A stretch of DNA of 64,000 nucleotides from Xanthomonas translucens pv. cerealis (GCF_006838285.1 NZ_CP038228.1:62001-126000); one strand, 5' to 3'. Shown: positions 44,274 through 54,495, counted from the stretch's first letter. Translations and numbers: made by a program. The notes: generated by a model not told the origin, from the letters alone.

Positions 44274-45638
44274 TTACTGGGTGCTGGTGCCGGAGTTGAG
44301 CTTGGATTCGGCGCTCTGCGTCAGCAGCGCGTTGATCGACTGCACCTCGGCCACGTCCAGCGTGCCCAGTGCCTGGCTCAGCAGCAGTCGGTTCTGCAGG
44401 AAGTTGTAGCGCGACTGCGCGTAGTTCAGCTGCGCCTGGTACAGGGTGCGCTGGTTCTGCACCACGTCCAGCACGGTGCGTGTGCCCACTTCCAGGCCGA
44501 CCTGCGAGGCGTCGTACGCGGCCTGTGCCGAGACCACCGCCAGGCGCCGCGCCTCGATTTCGCTGATGCCGGCGACGACGGTCTGGTAGGCGTTGCGGGT
44601 ATTGCGGTCGAGCGCGCGCTTCTGCTGTTCGTAAGTGTCCTGGGCGATATCGCGCTGTGCCAGCGCCTGGCGTACCGCCGACTGGGTCGCGCCGCCGGCG
44701 AAGATCGGCACGTTCAAGGTCAGGCCGATGACGTTGCTGTCGCTGCGCGGCGAGTTGCTGCCGGACACGCCGTCGCCCCAGTTGGCATCGCGGCCGGCGC
44801 TGGCCGATAGGTTCAGCGTCGGCAGGTGTCCTGCGCGGGCGGTGGAGACGTTGTCTTCGGCTTGCTGCACCTGGTATTGGTTGGCGCGCAGCGACGGGTT
44901 CTTGTCCAGCGCCGAGGCGATCAGGCCGTCGATGTTGCCGCTGTCGGCCGGCAATTGCGGACGGAAGTCCTCGGGCAGGCTGCGCAGGTCGTGCACCGGC
45001 TGCCCAGTGATCTCAGTCAGCGCCTGGTAAAGGTCCTGCAGCGAGTTGCGCGCGGTGATCGTGTCGGCGCGCGCCTGATCGTATTGTGCGCGCGCTTCGT
45101 GCACGTCGGTGATCGGCGCCAGGCCCACCTCCAGGCGCTTGTCGGCGTAGTCGAACTGCTTCTTGGCGGCGGCTTCGTTGGTCTGCGCGGCGACCAGCGA
45201 TTCGATCGCGACCAGCACGTTGAAGTAGGCCGCCGAGGTGCGCACGATCAGGTCGTGGTTGGCCGATGTCAGCGAGTAGTCGGCGGCCAGGCTGCGCGCC
45301 TTCTGCGCGCGCAGGGTGGAGAACTGGGCGAAGTTGATCAGGGTCTGCTGGCCCTGGATCGCGTAGCTGCGGCTCTTGCCGGTGCCGGCGAGTTCGCCGC
45401 TGCCACGCTCGATCTCGCTGTGGCTGCGCTGCAGCGAGGCGGAGCCGTTGATCTGCGGCAGCAGCGCCGCGCGCGCCTGCACCGCGCCTTCCTTTTCGTA
45501 AAGCCGGTTCGATTCCGCGCTGGCCAGCTGCGGGTCGCTATTGCGGGCCATTTCGTAGACTTGCAGCAGGTCTGTGGCGTTGGCGGCCAGCGGAAACAGC
45601 GCGGCGGTCAGCGCCAGAACGAGGGATCGGCGGATCAT
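44274..45638 (-). CDS. tolC: TolC-family outer-membrane efflux/secretion channel
   Basis: This 454-residue protein has a signal peptide ending near LAANA, then two repeated OEP halves with long helices (YEMARNSDPQLASAESNR, YQVQQAEDNVSTARAGHLPTLN). Its position next to a PCMT-like gene is the usual xanthomonad tolC setting. It makes the outer-membrane duct for efflux and type I systems; it could serve the HlyD/C39 exporter and the RTX protein in this window, though that is inference. Confidence 0.93.
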   Translation of the reverse strand: MIRRSLVLALTAALFPLAANATDLLQVYEMARNSDPQLASAESNRLYEKEGAVQARAALLPQINGSASLQRSHSEIERGSGELAGTGKSRSYAIQGQQTLINFAQFSTLRAQKARSLAADYSLTSANHDLIVRTSAAYFNVLVAIESLVAAQTNEAAAKKQFDYADKRLEVGLAPITDVHEARAQYDQARADTITARNSLQDLYQALTEITGQPVHDLRSLPEDFRPQLPADSGNIDGLIASALDKNPSLRANQYQVQQAEDNVSTARAGHLPTLNLSASAGRDANWGDGVSGSNSPRSDSNVIGLTLNVPIFAGGATQSAVRQALAQRDIAQDTYEQQKRALDRNTRNAYQTVVAGISEIEARRLAVVSAQAAYDASQVGLEVGTRTVLDVVQNQRTLYQAQLNYAQSRYNFLQNRLLLSQALGTLDVAEVQSINALLTQSAESKLNSGTSTQ

Positions 45639-45656
45639 TGCGGCTTCCTTGATGGA

Positions 45657-46316
45657 TCAGAATGTGAACTGGGGGACTGGCGCGGCGCCACGCAGGTAGT
45701 ACGCCAGGTCGGTTTCGAACAGCGATTCCACGCGCGGCGCGCCGGCCTCGGCGTGGACCAGCACCGCGTCCATGACCGGGGCACGGCCGCGGATCGCGAA
45801 CAGGCGCCCACCGGGCCGCAGCCAGGCCAGGAACTGCGCCGGGATCTCGGTGACCGGGGCGGTGATGCAGACCACGTCGAAGCGGCGGTCGCTGTGCCAG
45901 CCGAACGCGTCGGCGCTCTCGATGCGCACGTTGCTGCCCAGCCCGGCTGCCTCCAGATTGGCGCGCGCGGCGGCGGCCAGGGGCGGCTCGATCTCCAGGC
46001 TGACGACTTCTCGGCCCAGTTCTCCCAGGCAGGCGCTGATGAAGCCGCTGCCGGTGCCGATCTCCAGCACATCCTCGCCCGGTTGCAGGTCCAGCGCCTG
46101 CAGCATGCGCCCCTCGATCACCGGTTTCATCATGAATTGGCCGTGGCCCAGCGGAATTTCCAGGTCGGCATAGGCCACCGCGCGGTGGCTTTCCGGCACG
46201 AAGGTCTCGCGCGGCAGCCGCGCCAGCACGTCGAGCACACGCAGGTCGAGCACGTCCCAGGGACGCACCTGCTGTTCAACCATCTTTTCGCGGGCTTGGG
46301 AGTAGTCGATCGTCAT
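45657..46316 (-). CDS. Protein-L-isoaspartate O-methyltransferase-like protein
   Basis: This 219-residue SAM-dependent methyltransferase of the PCMT family has MVEQQVRPWDV, the motif I VLEIGTGSGFISACLGELG near residue 80, and GGRLFAIRG. PCMT repairs isoaspartyl residues with SAM. In this branch, tied to tolC, the substrate has not been shown to my knowledge. ATG 46316 is preferred to the upstream in-frame Met because MTIDYSQAREKMVEQQ is the family start. It lies 18 bp upstream of tolC. Confidence 0.85.
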   Translation of the reverse strand: MTIDYSQAREKMVEQQVRPWDVLDLRVLDVLARLPRETFVPESHRAVAYADLEIPLGHGQFMMKPVIEGRMLQALDLQPGEDVLEIGTGSGFISACLGELGREVVSLEIEPPLAAAARANLEAAGLGSNVRIESADAFGWHSDRRFDVVCITAPVTEIPAQFLAWLRPGGRLFAIRGRAPVMDAVLVHAEAGAPRVESLFETDLAYYLRGAAPVPQFTF

Positions 46317-46445
46317 CTGGGGCATCCAACGCGGTGGGTCGCGCATTTTAGCCGGCACAAGGGCCGTGCGTACGCCGCAGCATCGCCGCAGCGTTGCCGC
46401 CGCGCGCAGTGCCGGAAGTCATCGGGCCGCCCGGCCGGCGTGGGT

Positions 46446-47117
46446 TCAGCGCACCGCATAGGCACGCAGGAAGAAGTCCACGCTGGCCTGGACATGGGCC
46501 TGGATCTGCGCGCGGCTGGGATCGCGACACAGGCCGCACATCATCAGCGAGTGCAGTTCGCCCTTGACCAGGCAGAAGAACTGGGAGGCGGCCTGGCCCA
46601 GGTCGGCGATCTCCAGCGCGCCGGCGGCGACATGCACCTGCAGCAGCTGCGCCAGGTCCTGCTGGGTGCGTTTGGGGCCGGCATTCCAGAACATCTCGCG
46701 CACATACTCGTCGCCGGTGCCGGGGGCCAGCATCATGCGGTGTGTGGCCATCGCCGCCTCGCTGCTGATCATCGCGAAGAACGCCAGGCCGATCTCCACC
46801 AACTGCGTGCGCAGCGGCCCCTTCAGCGCGTGCCCGAACAGGTCGTCGGGCAGCAGCGCCTGGCATTGCGCGCGCACCGCCTCGGCGAACAGGGTCTCCT
46901 TGTCGCCATAATGGCTGTAAACGGTGAGCTTGGACACCCCGGCGCGGGCCGCGATGCCGTCCATGCTGACGCCGCCGAAGCCCAGTTCGGTAAACATCTG
47001 CTTGGCTGCTTCCAGGATTGCCGCGCGCTTGCCCATGTCCTTGGGACGGCCCGGCCCGGCGGCGCGGGAGGAGGATTTGGGGGGGGGGCGACGGAGGGTT
47101 TGCTGACCATGGGGCAA
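46446..47117 (-). CDS. TetR/AcrR-family transcriptional regulator
   Basis: This 223-residue protein has an N-terminal TetR HTH: ILEAAKQMFTELGFGGVSMDGIAARAGVSKLTVYSHYGDKETLF, then a helical ligand domain. The Arg/Pro-rich start (MPHGQQTLRRPPPKSSSR) is long; MGKRAAIL at about 47036 is an alternative start. It lies upstream of the PCMT-tolC pair and may control tolC or an unlinked pump. A strong inverted repeat just upstream (47143-47166) is a likely self-operator. Confidence 0.85.
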   Translation of the reverse strand: MPHGQQTLRRPPPKSSSRAAGPGRPKDMGKRAAILEAAKQMFTELGFGGVSMDGIAARAGVSKLTVYSHYGDKETLFAEAVRAQCQALLPDDLFGHALKGPLRTQLVEIGLAFFAMISSEAAMATHRMMLAPGTGDEYVREMFWNAGPKRTQQDLAQLLQVHVAAGALEIADLGQAASQFFCLVKGELHSLMMCGLCRDPSRAQIQAHVQASVDFFLRAYAVR

Positions 47118-47142
47118 TACTAGACCAGTCGGTTCGATATAT

Positions 47143-47166
47143 ATAATATACCGTGAAGTATATTAT
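47143..47166. promoter_or_regulatory. Probable TetR-type operator
   Basis: ATAATATAC at 47143-47151 and GTATATTAT at 47158-47166 are perfect inverted arms around CGTGAA. It is AT-rich in otherwise GC-rich DNA and lies 26 bp before the TetR gene, in the gap shared with the divergent GGDEF gene. Confidence 0.7.
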
Positions 47167-47441
47167 TTAGTGTGTCAGTATCGCGCCTCGCAGTTATCTT
47201 GCTGAATGTAACGGGTGCATCTTTCTGACGGATTGCCTTCATCGGAAAGGCGGTCACAGTGGTCGCTATACCGGCCCGTGCACACTGCGCCCACGCACGT
47301 TCGGGCTAGCCTTGTTGGCGGCTGCTATGCAACGTGTGGTGTAAGGAACATCCTGACATCGGCGGCGAACGCGCAGTGATAAATTGGTTTTCTTGGACGG
47401 TTTGGATGCCACGCGCTGCCGAGGGCCAGATTCGGAACGCA

Positions 47442-50400
47442 ATGAAGCAGGGGGAGCAGCGTCACATCGTTGCCAGCGGCGTGCATGTGCTGCGCAGGCG
47501 TCTGCGCAACGCTTTGCTGCTGATGATCCTGCTGTGCGCCTGTTGCGCGACCGGCGCCCCGTTGGCGCAGGCGGCGCTGCCCGTGTCCGAGCGCGCTGTC
47601 ACAGAGCGGCCGACGCTGGCCCGCTGGACCACGTATGAAGGCCTGCCACACAATCTGGTGCACGCGCTGGCGCAGGACCGCGACGGCCTGCTCTGGGTCG
47701 GTACCTGGGAAGGCGTGGCGCGCTTCGATGGCCGCAGCTTCACCGTGTTCGACCGGCAGAACACGCCCGGCATGGAGATGTCCGGCGTGTTCGCGATCGT
47801 GCCCGAAGCGGATGGCGGGGTGCTGATCGGCACCGCCTACGACGGCGTGTTCCGCTATTACGGCGGCCGCTGGGAGCACTTGGGCGATGCGCGTGCGCAG
47901 CGCCTGCGGGTGGCGTCGATGCTGCGCGGCCGCGACGGCACGCTGTGGGTCGGCAGCGAGGATGGCCTGTTCCGGATCGAGGCCGATGGCCGCCTGAGCG
48001 CCACCGCCGTCGCGCTGCCCAACGGCCGGATCACGGCATTGCTGCAACAGCCTGATGGCGGGGTGCTGGTCGGCACCGCGCAGGGATTGTTCCGCCTCGA
48101 CCCGGCCATGCGCCGCGCGCGGCGCTGGGGCCGCACGCCGGCGATGCGCACGGCGGCGGTGCGGCGGCTCAGCCACGACCGCGACGGCGGGCTGCTGGTG
48201 GCCGGCGACGCCGGCGTGTTCTGGCTGCATGCCGACGGCCAATTGCAATGGTTGCGCCAGGGCCAGCGGGTCGATGCCGCGCTGCAGGACCGCCAGGGCC
48301 AGCTGTGGACCAGCCTGTCCAGCGGGCAATTGCTGCGGCGCTCGCCAAGCGGCGCCAATGAGGAGATGCTGTCGATCTCCGGCGTGGTCAGCTCGGCGTT
48401 GATCGAGGACCGCGAAGGCCTGGTCTGGGCCGGCAGCACCGACGGCCTGTTCCGCATCGCGGCCGGCGATGCCGGCGGCCTGACCCGGCACGACGGCCTC
48501 GGCAGCGACTATGTGCGGGTGGTGCAGCAGAGCGCCGATGGCGCGATCTGGATCGGCCATGCCGCCGGCCTGGATCGCTGGCAGCACGGCCGCATCACGG
48601 CGTTGCGCATCGCCGCCAGCGGCCGCGATCCGTCAGTGCTGGCGCTGGCCGCCGCCAACGACGGCGGCATGTGGGCCGGCACCTATGACCAGGGCGTGCT
48701 GCTGCTGGCACCCGACGGCGCGGTCCGGCAACGGCTGGGCAGCGAAGCGGGCCTGCCGCAGGCCATGGTGCGCGCGTTGCTGCAGGATGCGGACGGCGGG
48801 CTGTGGATCGGCAGCAATGCCGGTCTGGCCTACCGCAACCACGGCCATACCCGCCTGTACACCCTGGCCGATGGCCTGCCGGCGCTGCAGGTGCAGGCGC
48901 TGTACCGCGATCACGCCGGCGTGCTGTGGATCGGCACCAGCGACGGCATCGCGGCGCTGGCGGCGAACGGCACGCTGCGGCGTTGGCCGGCCGGCACCGG
49001 CTTCCCGGCGCACAATGCCTTCGACTTCCTGGAAGACGCCGACGGCACCCTGTGGATCGGCAGCGACCGCGGCCTGCTGCGCCTGCGCGATGGCCGCTTC
49101 TGCGTCTACGACCATCGTGTCGGGCTGCCGCGCGACAAGCTGTTCCGGATCATCGACGATGCCCGTGGCCATCTGTGGGCGACCAGCAACCAGGGCGTGT
49201 TCCGCATCGCCCGCGCCGGCATCGCGCAGCTCGATGCCGGCCGCCGCGCGCAGCTGGCGGTGGAGGTGGTCGATCGCAGCGACGGCATGCCCGGCAACCA
49301 GAGCAACGGCAGCAGCGCGCCGGCCGGCTGGTTGAGCCGCGACGGCAACCTACTGATCCCGACCTCCGCCGGCCTGGCGCTGATCGACCCGGCGCTGCCC
49401 AGCCGGCATGCGTTGCGCGCACCGGCGGTGGTGATCGAGCGGTTGCAGGTCGATGGCCACGCGCAGCCGCTGCGCGGCGACTACCGCCTGCCCGGCAGCG
49501 TCGGCCGGCTCAGCGTCGACTATGCCGGGCTGAGCTTCCGCTCGCCGGAGAAGGTGCGCTACCGCTATCGCCTGTATGGCTTCGACCGGGAGTGGATCGA
49601 TGCCGGCAGCAGCGAGGCGGCGGTCTATACCAACCTGCCGCCGGGCGCCTATCGCCTGGAGGTACAGGCGACCACCAGTTCGGCCGATTGGTCGCGCAGC
49701 GACCTGGTCGGGCGCGCCTCGCTGCAGCTGGACGTGGTGCCGCCGTTCTGGCTGCGCGGCCCGTTCGTGGCGCTGGCGGCGATCGCGCTCAGCGGCCTGC
49801 TGCTCTGGTGGTACCGCGGGCGCAGCCACCGCCACCTGCGCCGCCAGCGCCGGCTCAACCGCATCATCGCCGAGCGCACCCACGAGCTGCGCGCGAAGAA
49901 TCTGGCACTGAAGCTGGCCGATTTCGAACGCGAGGAGCTGGTGCGCAAGCTCGCCTACCAGGCCGGCCACGACGCGCTGACCGGCCTGCCGAACCGGCGC
50001 ACTGCCGATCCTCACCTGACCGCGGCGCTGGAGCATGCGCGGGCCACGCAATCGCCGCTGTGCGTGGCGCTGCTGGACATCGACAACTTCAAGCGGATCA
50101 ACGATACGCACGGCCACGAGATCGGCGACGAGGTGCTGCGCCGGGTCGGTGAGGTGTTGCGCGCCACGCTCGGCGAACATGCCTTCGCCGCGCGCCATGG
50201 CGGCGAGGAATTCCTGCTGGTGTTGCCAGGCCTGGACCGCGAGCAAGCGCGCGCGCGGCTGGACCAACTGCGCCACCGCGTCGCCGCGGTGGTGGTCCAC
50301 GACGTCGATGGGCGAATGGTGCAGTGCACGGCCAGCGTCGGTTTCGCCTGTCTTGGTTCGGCGCTGCAAAGCCGGCGCGAATTGCTGGTACTGGCCGACC

Positions 50401-50450
50401 AGCGCCTCTATCAGGCCAAGCACGAAGGCCGCGATCGGGTGATCGGCTAG
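47442..50450 (+). CDS. Propeller-sensor diguanylate cyclase (Reg_prop, Y_Y_Y, GGDEF)
   Basis: This 1002-residue protein has a signal peptide (LLLMILLCACCATGAPLAQA), then a periplasmic pair of seven-bladed-type propellers built from Reg_prop repeats (DRDGLLWVGTWEGVARFDG, DADGGLWIGSNAGLAYRN and many like them), a Y_Y_Y domain (YRYRLYGFDREWIDAGSSEAA), one membrane segment near 790-810, a coiled coil, and a GGDEF domain. The active loop is GGEEF at about 920-924, so cyclic-di-GMP synthesis is likely. An RxxD inhibitory site is not evident to me. The start is ATG 47442, or an upstream in-frame ATG at 47406. Confidence 0.88.
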   Translation: MKQGEQRHIVASGVHVLRRRLRNALLLMILLCACCATGAPLAQAALPVSERAVTERPTLARWTTYEGLPHNLVHALAQDRDGLLWVGTWEGVARFDGRSFTVFDRQNTPGMEMSGVFAIVPEADGGVLIGTAYDGVFRYYGGRWEHLGDARAQRLRVASMLRGRDGTLWVGSEDGLFRIEADGRLSATAVALPNGRITALLQQPDGGVLVGTAQGLFRLDPAMRRARRWGRTPAMRTAAVRRLSHDRDGGLLVAGDAGVFWLHADGQLQWLRQGQRVDAALQDRQGQLWTSLSSGQLLRRSPSGANEEMLSISGVVSSALIEDREGLVWAGSTDGLFRIAAGDAGGLTRHDGLGSDYVRVVQQSADGAIWIGHAAGLDRWQHGRITALRIAASGRDPSVLALAAANDGGMWAGTYDQGVLLLAPDGAVRQRLGSEAGLPQAMVRALLQDADGGLWIGSNAGLAYRNHGHTRLYTLADGLPALQVQALYRDHAGVLWIGTSDGIAALAANGTLRRWPAGTGFPAHNAFDFLEDADGTLWIGSDRGLLRLRDGRFCVYDHRVGLPRDKLFRIIDDARGHLWATSNQGVFRIARAGIAQLDAGRRAQLAVEVVDRSDGMPGNQSNGSSAPAGWLSRDGNLLIPTSAGLALIDPALPSRHALRAPAVVIERLQVDGHAQPLRGDYRLPGSVGRLSVDYAGLSFRSPEKVRYRYRLYGFDREWIDAGSSEAAVYTNLPPGAYRLEVQATTSSADWSRSDLVGRASLQLDVVPPFWLRGPFVALAAIALSGLLLWWYRGRSHRHLRRQRRLNRIIAERTHELRAKNLALKLADFEREELVRKLAYQAGHDALTGLPNRRTADPHLTAALEHARATQSPLCVALLDIDNFKRINDTHGHEIGDEVLRRVGEVLRATLGEHAFAARHGGEEFLLVLPGLDREQARARLDQLRHRVAAVVVHDVDGRMVQCTASVGFACLGSALQSRRELLVLADQRLYQAKHEGRDRVIG

Positions 50451-50825
50451 GCGGAGCGGCGGTGCGTGGCAGCGGCTGCATCGCGCCGCCTGTTCGGTAC
50501 CGGGAGAAAGCGACGGTTGCATCCTGTCGGGACTGAAGTCCCTTCCCAGTGCACAAAGCCTGCGCGCCGCAAACCCCCTGAGGGATCGTCGCCACGAGCC
50601 ACACAGTGGATGTGCCGCGATCGGATAGCGTCGGCACTCCCTCCCGCAATGCACTGGGTGGACAGGCCGCAAGTCCCCTGCAGAGCGATTTCAGCCGCGA
50701 CGAACGAAGCGGTTGTCCTTACGGACTCCGGCGGCCTGCGGACCCGGCGGCGGCCGTAGCGGCCGCCGGTGCGTTTCCCGAATCCGGCGTTGCGCAGCCC
50801 GATGGCTGGCAGGCCGGCGTGCGGT
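50451..50825. repeat. Intergenic region with diverged REP-like halves
   Basis: GGGACTGAAGTCCC near 50528 and ATTTCAGCCGCGACGAACGAAG near 50694 are the two palindromic halves of the 115-bp family seen at 4961-5216, in inverted orientation and about 165 bp apart. The remainder of the 375 bp holds no gene I can support. Confidence 0.6.
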
Positions 50826-51920
50826 TCACTCGTGCGCTTCCTCGGCCGGCACCGAGCCATGCGCCTGCAACCGTTCCACCACCGCACGCGCGGCCGCATT
50901 GGTGGAAATGCCCTGGCCGGGTGCGGCCAGGTCGGCGGTGAAGGCGTGCGCGTTGAGCGCGGCGTCCACGGCCTGTTCGATCGCCTCGGCTTCGGCGTTC
51001 AGGCCCAGCGAGTGGCGCAGCAACAGCGCGGCGCTGAGGATGGTGGCGTAGGGATTGGCGATGCCCTTGCCGGCGATGTCCGGGGCCGAACCGTGGATCG
51101 GCTCGTACAGGCCGATCCGGCCTTCGCCCAGCGACGCCGACGGCAGCAGGCCCAGCGAGCCGGCCAGCATCGAGGCCTCGTCGGTGAGGATGTCGCCGAA
51201 CATGTTTTCGGTGACGATCACGTCGTACTCGCGCGGCTTGGCCAGCAGGTGCATCGCCATCGAATCGACCAGTTGGTGCTCCAGGCGCACGTCCGGGAAT
51301 TCGTCGCGGCCGATGCGCGCGGCCACGTCGCGCCACAGCCGCGAGGTCTCCAGCACGTTGGCCTTGTCCACCGAGGTGACGTGGTTGCGGCGCTGCTGGG
51401 CGAGGCGGAACGCGCTGCGCAGCACCCGCTCGATCTCCTCGACGCTGTAGCGGCACAGGTCGCTGGCGTCGGTGGCGGTGCGGGTCTTGTCGCCGAAATA
51501 GATGCCGCCGGTCAGCTCGCGCACCACCACGATGTCCACGCCGGTGAGCAGGTGCGGCTTGATCGGCGAGGCGTCCAGTGCCGCCGGATGCGGCTTGACC
51601 GGGCGCAGGTTGGCGAACAGGCCCAGGCCGCGACGGATCGCCAGCAGGCCCTGCTCGGGACGGATCTTGGCGTTGGGGTCGGACCACTTCGGCCCGCCGA
51701 CCGCGCCCAGCAGCACCGCATCGGCCTGCTGGCAGGCGGCCAGCGTCGCCGCCGGCAGCGGCTCGCCATGGCGGTCGATGGCGATGCCGCCGATGTCGTG
51801 TTCATGGAACTCGAAGCTGTGCTGGTAGCGGCGGGCGATGGTGCGCAGCACCGAGACGGCGGCGGCGGCGACTTCGGGGCCGATGCCGTCACCGGGAAGG
51901 ACGACGATGTCAGCGTGCAT
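50826..51920 (-). CDS. leuB: 3-isopropylmalate dehydrogenase
   Basis: This 364-residue enzyme oxidatively decarboxylates 3-isopropylmalate with NAD in leucine synthesis. It shows [13 protein letters not shown] at the N-terminus, [11 protein letters not shown], the substrate/metal region [13 protein letters not shown], and the NAD signature [33 protein letters not shown] gives the normal start at 51920. It is the last gene of the ilv-leu operon and overlaps leuD by 11 bases. Confidence 0.97.
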   Translation of the reverse strand: MHADIVVLPGDGIGPEVAAAAVSVLRTIARRYQHSFEFHEHDIGGIAIDRHGEPLPAATLAACQQADAVLLGAVGGPKWSDPNAKIRPEQGLLAIRRGLGLFANLRPVKPHPAALDASPIKPHLLTGVDIVVVRELTGGIYFGDKTRTATDASDLCRYSVEEIERVLRSAFRLAQQRRNHVTSVDKANVLETSRLWRDVAARIGRDEFPDVRLEHQLVDSMAMHLLAKPREYDVIVTENMFGDILTDEASMLAGSLGLLPSASLGEGRIGLYEPIHGSAPDIAGKGIANPYATILSAALLLRHSLGLNAEAEAIEQAVDAALNAHAFTADLAAPGQGISTNAAARAVVERLQAHGSVPAEEAHE

Positions 51921-52488
51921 GGGTGGCCTCGTACTGGTCGATGGCGGGTTGGCGCAGCAGCAGGTAGCCGAGCTCGTCGACGCCTTCGAGCAGGCAGGTC
52001 TGCGAGAACTCGTCGAGCGGGAACGGATAGACGCGGCCATCGGGCGTGCGCAGTTCGCGCGCGGCCACGTCCACGGTCAATGCGTCGTCCGGGCGCTGCA
52101 TCAGGGTCTGCACGTCGGCCTCGTCAAGCACGATCGGCAGCAGCCCGTTCTTGAGGCTGTTGTTGCGGAAGATGTCGGCGATCTCGCTGCTGACGATCGC
52201 GCGCAGGCCCAGGTCGGTCAGCGCCCACGGCGCGTGTTCGCGCGAGGAGCCGCAGCCGAAGTTGCGCCCGGCCAGCAGGATCTGGCGGCCGGCGTTCTGC
52301 GGCTGGTTGAATGCGAACTCCGGGTTCGGCGTGCCGTCGGCCTGCCAGCGCCAGTCGTTGAACGCATTGCGGCCGAGGCCGGCGCGTTCGGTGGTGGACA
52401 GGAACCGCGCCGGGATGATCTGGTCGGTGTCGATGTTGGTCTGGCGCAGCACCACGCTTGCCGAGGTGAGGGCGGCGAATCCGGCCAT
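51910..52488 (-). CDS. leuD: 3-isopropylmalate dehydratase, small subunit
   Basis: This 192-residue swivel-domain subunit contains [13 protein letters not shown] and [14 protein letters not shown], both characteristic of LeuD. With LeuC it isomerises 2- to 3-isopropylmalate. The ATG overlaps the stop of a small upstream gene as TGATG, and its own end overlaps leuB, so the genes are translationally linked. Confidence 0.97.
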   Translation of the reverse strand: MAGFAALTSASVVLRQTNIDTDQIIPARFLSTTERAGLGRNAFNDWRWQADGTPNPEFAFNQPQNAGRQILLAGRNFGCGSSREHAPWALTDLGLRAIVSSEIADIFRNNSLKNGLLPIVLDEADVQTLMQRPDDALTVDVAARELRTPDGRVYPFPLDEFSQTCLLEGVDELGYLLLRQPAIDQYEATHAR

Positions 52489-52670
52489 CAGCAGGTCTCC
52501 TGGGACACGATGGCGGGGGCGGCGACGGCTGCGTCGGGCAGCGTCGCCGGCGGCAGCGCCGGGGTGGGGAAGTGCGGCGCCAGCAACGGCTTGCCGCGAT
52601 GGGCGAAGGCGCGGGTGGTGGCGGCCACGAAGGTCAGCGTGGCCGCGAACGTGGCGATGTGCGGCACCAT
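52488..52670 (-). CDS. Small protein between leuC and leuD
   Basis: This 60-residue open frame overlaps leuC (TGATG at 52670) and leuD (TGATG at 52488) exactly, so it is placed as a translated operon member. It has a short hydrophobic N-terminal segment (IATFAATLTFVAATTRAF) and a Pro/Ala-rich second half (PTPALPPATLP). I recognise no family. The double stop-start overlap is the main support. It might instead be an untranslated-product coupling spacer. Confidence 0.65.
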   Translation of the reverse strand: MVPHIATFAATLTFVAATTRAFAHRGKPLLAPHFPTPALPPATLPDAAVAAPAIVSQETC

Positions 52671-54085
52671 CAGGCGACCTCCGCGAACAGCGTGCGCGGG
52701 TCGCTGACCTTGCCGTTCACCGCGGCCCAGGCCGCGGTCATCGGCGAGGCCAGCAAGGTGCGTGAGCCGGGACCCTGGCGGCCTTCGAAATTGCGGTTGC
52801 TGGTGCTCACCGCCAGTTGCCCCGGCGCGACCAGGTCGCCGTTCATCGCGATGCACATCGAGCAGCCGGACTCGCGCCATTCGGCGCCAGCGGCGCGCAC
52901 CACCTCGTGGATGCCCTCGGCCTCGGCCTGGCGCTTGACGATCTCCGAGCCCGGCACCACCAGCATGCGCACGGTCGGCGCGACGCGGCGGCCGCGCAGC
53001 ACCTGCGCCACTTCGCGCATGTCGCTGAGCCGGCCGTTGGTGCACGAGCCGACGAACACCACGTCCACCGGGGTGCCGATCAGCGCGTGGCCGGATTCGA
53101 AATGCATGTAGTCCAGGCCCTTCTGCGCCGCCGCGTCCTGCGCCGCCGGAATCGGCACGTCCACCGCGATCGCGGTGCCCGGGTGGGTGCCCCAGGTCAG
53201 GGTCGGGCGGATCTCGCGCGCGTCGATGCGCACGTCCACGTCGAAGCGCGCGCCGGGATCGCTGCGCAGCTGCGACCAGCGCTGCACGGCAGCGTCGAAC
53301 TCCGCACCCTTGGGTCCGCGCGGCGTGTTCGCCATCCAGTCGAAGGTGACCTGGTCCGGCGCGACCATGCCGGCGCGTGCGCCGGCCTCGATCGACATGT
53401 TGCACAGGGTCATGCGCTGCTCCATGTCCATCGCCTCGATGGTGGAGCCGCGGTACTCCAGCACGTGGCCGGTGCCGCCGTTGACCCCGATCACGCCGAT
53501 GATGTGCAGGATTACGTCCTTGGCGCCAACGCCCGGCGCCAGCGGCCCGTCGACGGTGATCGACATGGTCTTGGCCTTGCGCTGCAGCAGGCATTGGGTG
53601 GCCAGCACGTAACCGACCTCGCTGGTGCCGATGCCGAACGCCAGCGCACCGAACGCGCCGTGGGTGGAGGTGTGGCTGTCGCCGCAGACGATGGTCATGC
53701 CGGGCTGGGTGAAGCCCTGCTCGGGCGCGATCACGTGCACGATGCCGCGGTTGTCCGAGGCCATGTCGAACAGCTCGATGCCGTAGTCGGCGCAGTTGCG
53801 CGCGAGCATGTCCACCTGCGCCTCGGAGGCCTTGGTGTAGTAAGGCAGCTTGCCGTCGGCACCGCGCGGCAGGGTCGGCGTGGAATGGTCCATCGTCGCC
53901 TTGGTGCGGTCGGGCCGGCGCGGCGCCAGTCCGCGCGCCTTCAGTTCGGTGAACGCCTGCGGCGAGGTCACCTCGTGGATCAGGTGCAGGTCGATGTACA
54001 GCACCGCCGGGGCGGTGGCGCTTTCGGGGACGACGACGTGCGCGTCCCACAGTTTGTCGTACAGGGTGCGTGGGGCTGGGTTCAT
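52670..54085 (-). CDS. leuC: 3-isopropylmalate dehydratase, large subunit
   Basis: This 471-residue aconitase-superfamily protein carries the Fe-S ligands in FVGSCTNGR and GCSMCIAMN, with [25 protein letters not shown] upstream. It holds the catalytic [4Fe-4S] cluster for the isomerase. It is minus-strand and part of the ilv-leu operon. Confidence 0.97.
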   Translation of the reverse strand: MNPAPRTLYDKLWDAHVVVPESATAPAVLYIDLHLIHEVTSPQAFTELKARGLAPRRPDRTKATMDHSTPTLPRGADGKLPYYTKASEAQVDMLARNCADYGIELFDMASDNRGIVHVIAPEQGFTQPGMTIVCGDSHTSTHGAFGALAFGIGTSEVGYVLATQCLLQRKAKTMSITVDGPLAPGVGAKDVILHIIGVIGVNGGTGHVLEYRGSTIEAMDMEQRMTLCNMSIEAGARAGMVAPDQVTFDWMANTPRGPKGAEFDAAVQRWSQLRSDPGARFDVDVRIDAREIRPTLTWGTHPGTAIAVDVPIPAAQDAAAQKGLDYMHFESGHALIGTPVDVVFVGSCTNGRLSDMREVAQVLRGRRVAPTVRMLVVPGSEIVKRQAEAEGIHEVVRAAGAEWRESGCSMCIAMNGDLVAPGQLAVSTSNRNFEGRQGPGSRTLLASPMTAAWAAVNGKVSDPRTLFAEVA

Positions 54086-54122
54086 TGCCGATAACCTTGC
54101 GTGGGTCTGGAACGAGCGGGCG

Positions 54123-54491
54123 TCAGGCGTCGGCCAGGGCCGGCACCATGGCGTGGAAGCGCAGGCGGACGTCGTCGGCGCTCCAGCGGTCGCGATCGTC
54201 GCATAGCGTTGGCGTCAGCAATGCGACGGCGTTAGCGAGAATGTCATGTCGTATGGCGGCGTTCAGGCCTGCCAGAAACGGGGCGGCGAACGTGCGCAGC
54301 CAGCCGGCCATGCCGGTCGGCAGCGGCGTGGGGCGCGCCAGCGATGCGCTCTGCCGCAGGCGCTGTTCGCCCGGCCGTGGCGCCAGCAGGTCCAGCACCG
54401 GTGCGCCCGGCACCGGCACGAAGCTGGCGTCGCCAGCCTCGCCCTGCGCGTTGCAGCGCTGGCCCTCGGCCGGCAGCATGTTCGCGCGCAT
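54123..54491 (-). CDS. Hypothetical protein between leuA and leuC
   Basis: This 122-residue frame starts four bases after the leuA stop and ends 38 bp before leuC. It is Ala/Pro/Leu-rich with no membrane segment or motif that I know (contains [20 protein letters not shown] and [13 protein letters not shown]). The operon position supports it; the function is unknown. The in-frame codons upstream to 54674 lie inside leuA and are ignored. Confidence 0.6.
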   Translation of the reverse strand: MRANMLPAEGQRCNAQGEAGDASFVPVPGAPVLDLLAPRPGEQRLRQSASLARPTPLPTGMAGWLRTFAAPFLAGLNAAIRHDILANAVALLTPTLCDDRDRWSADDVRLRFHAMVPALADA

Positions 54492-54495
54492 CGGC

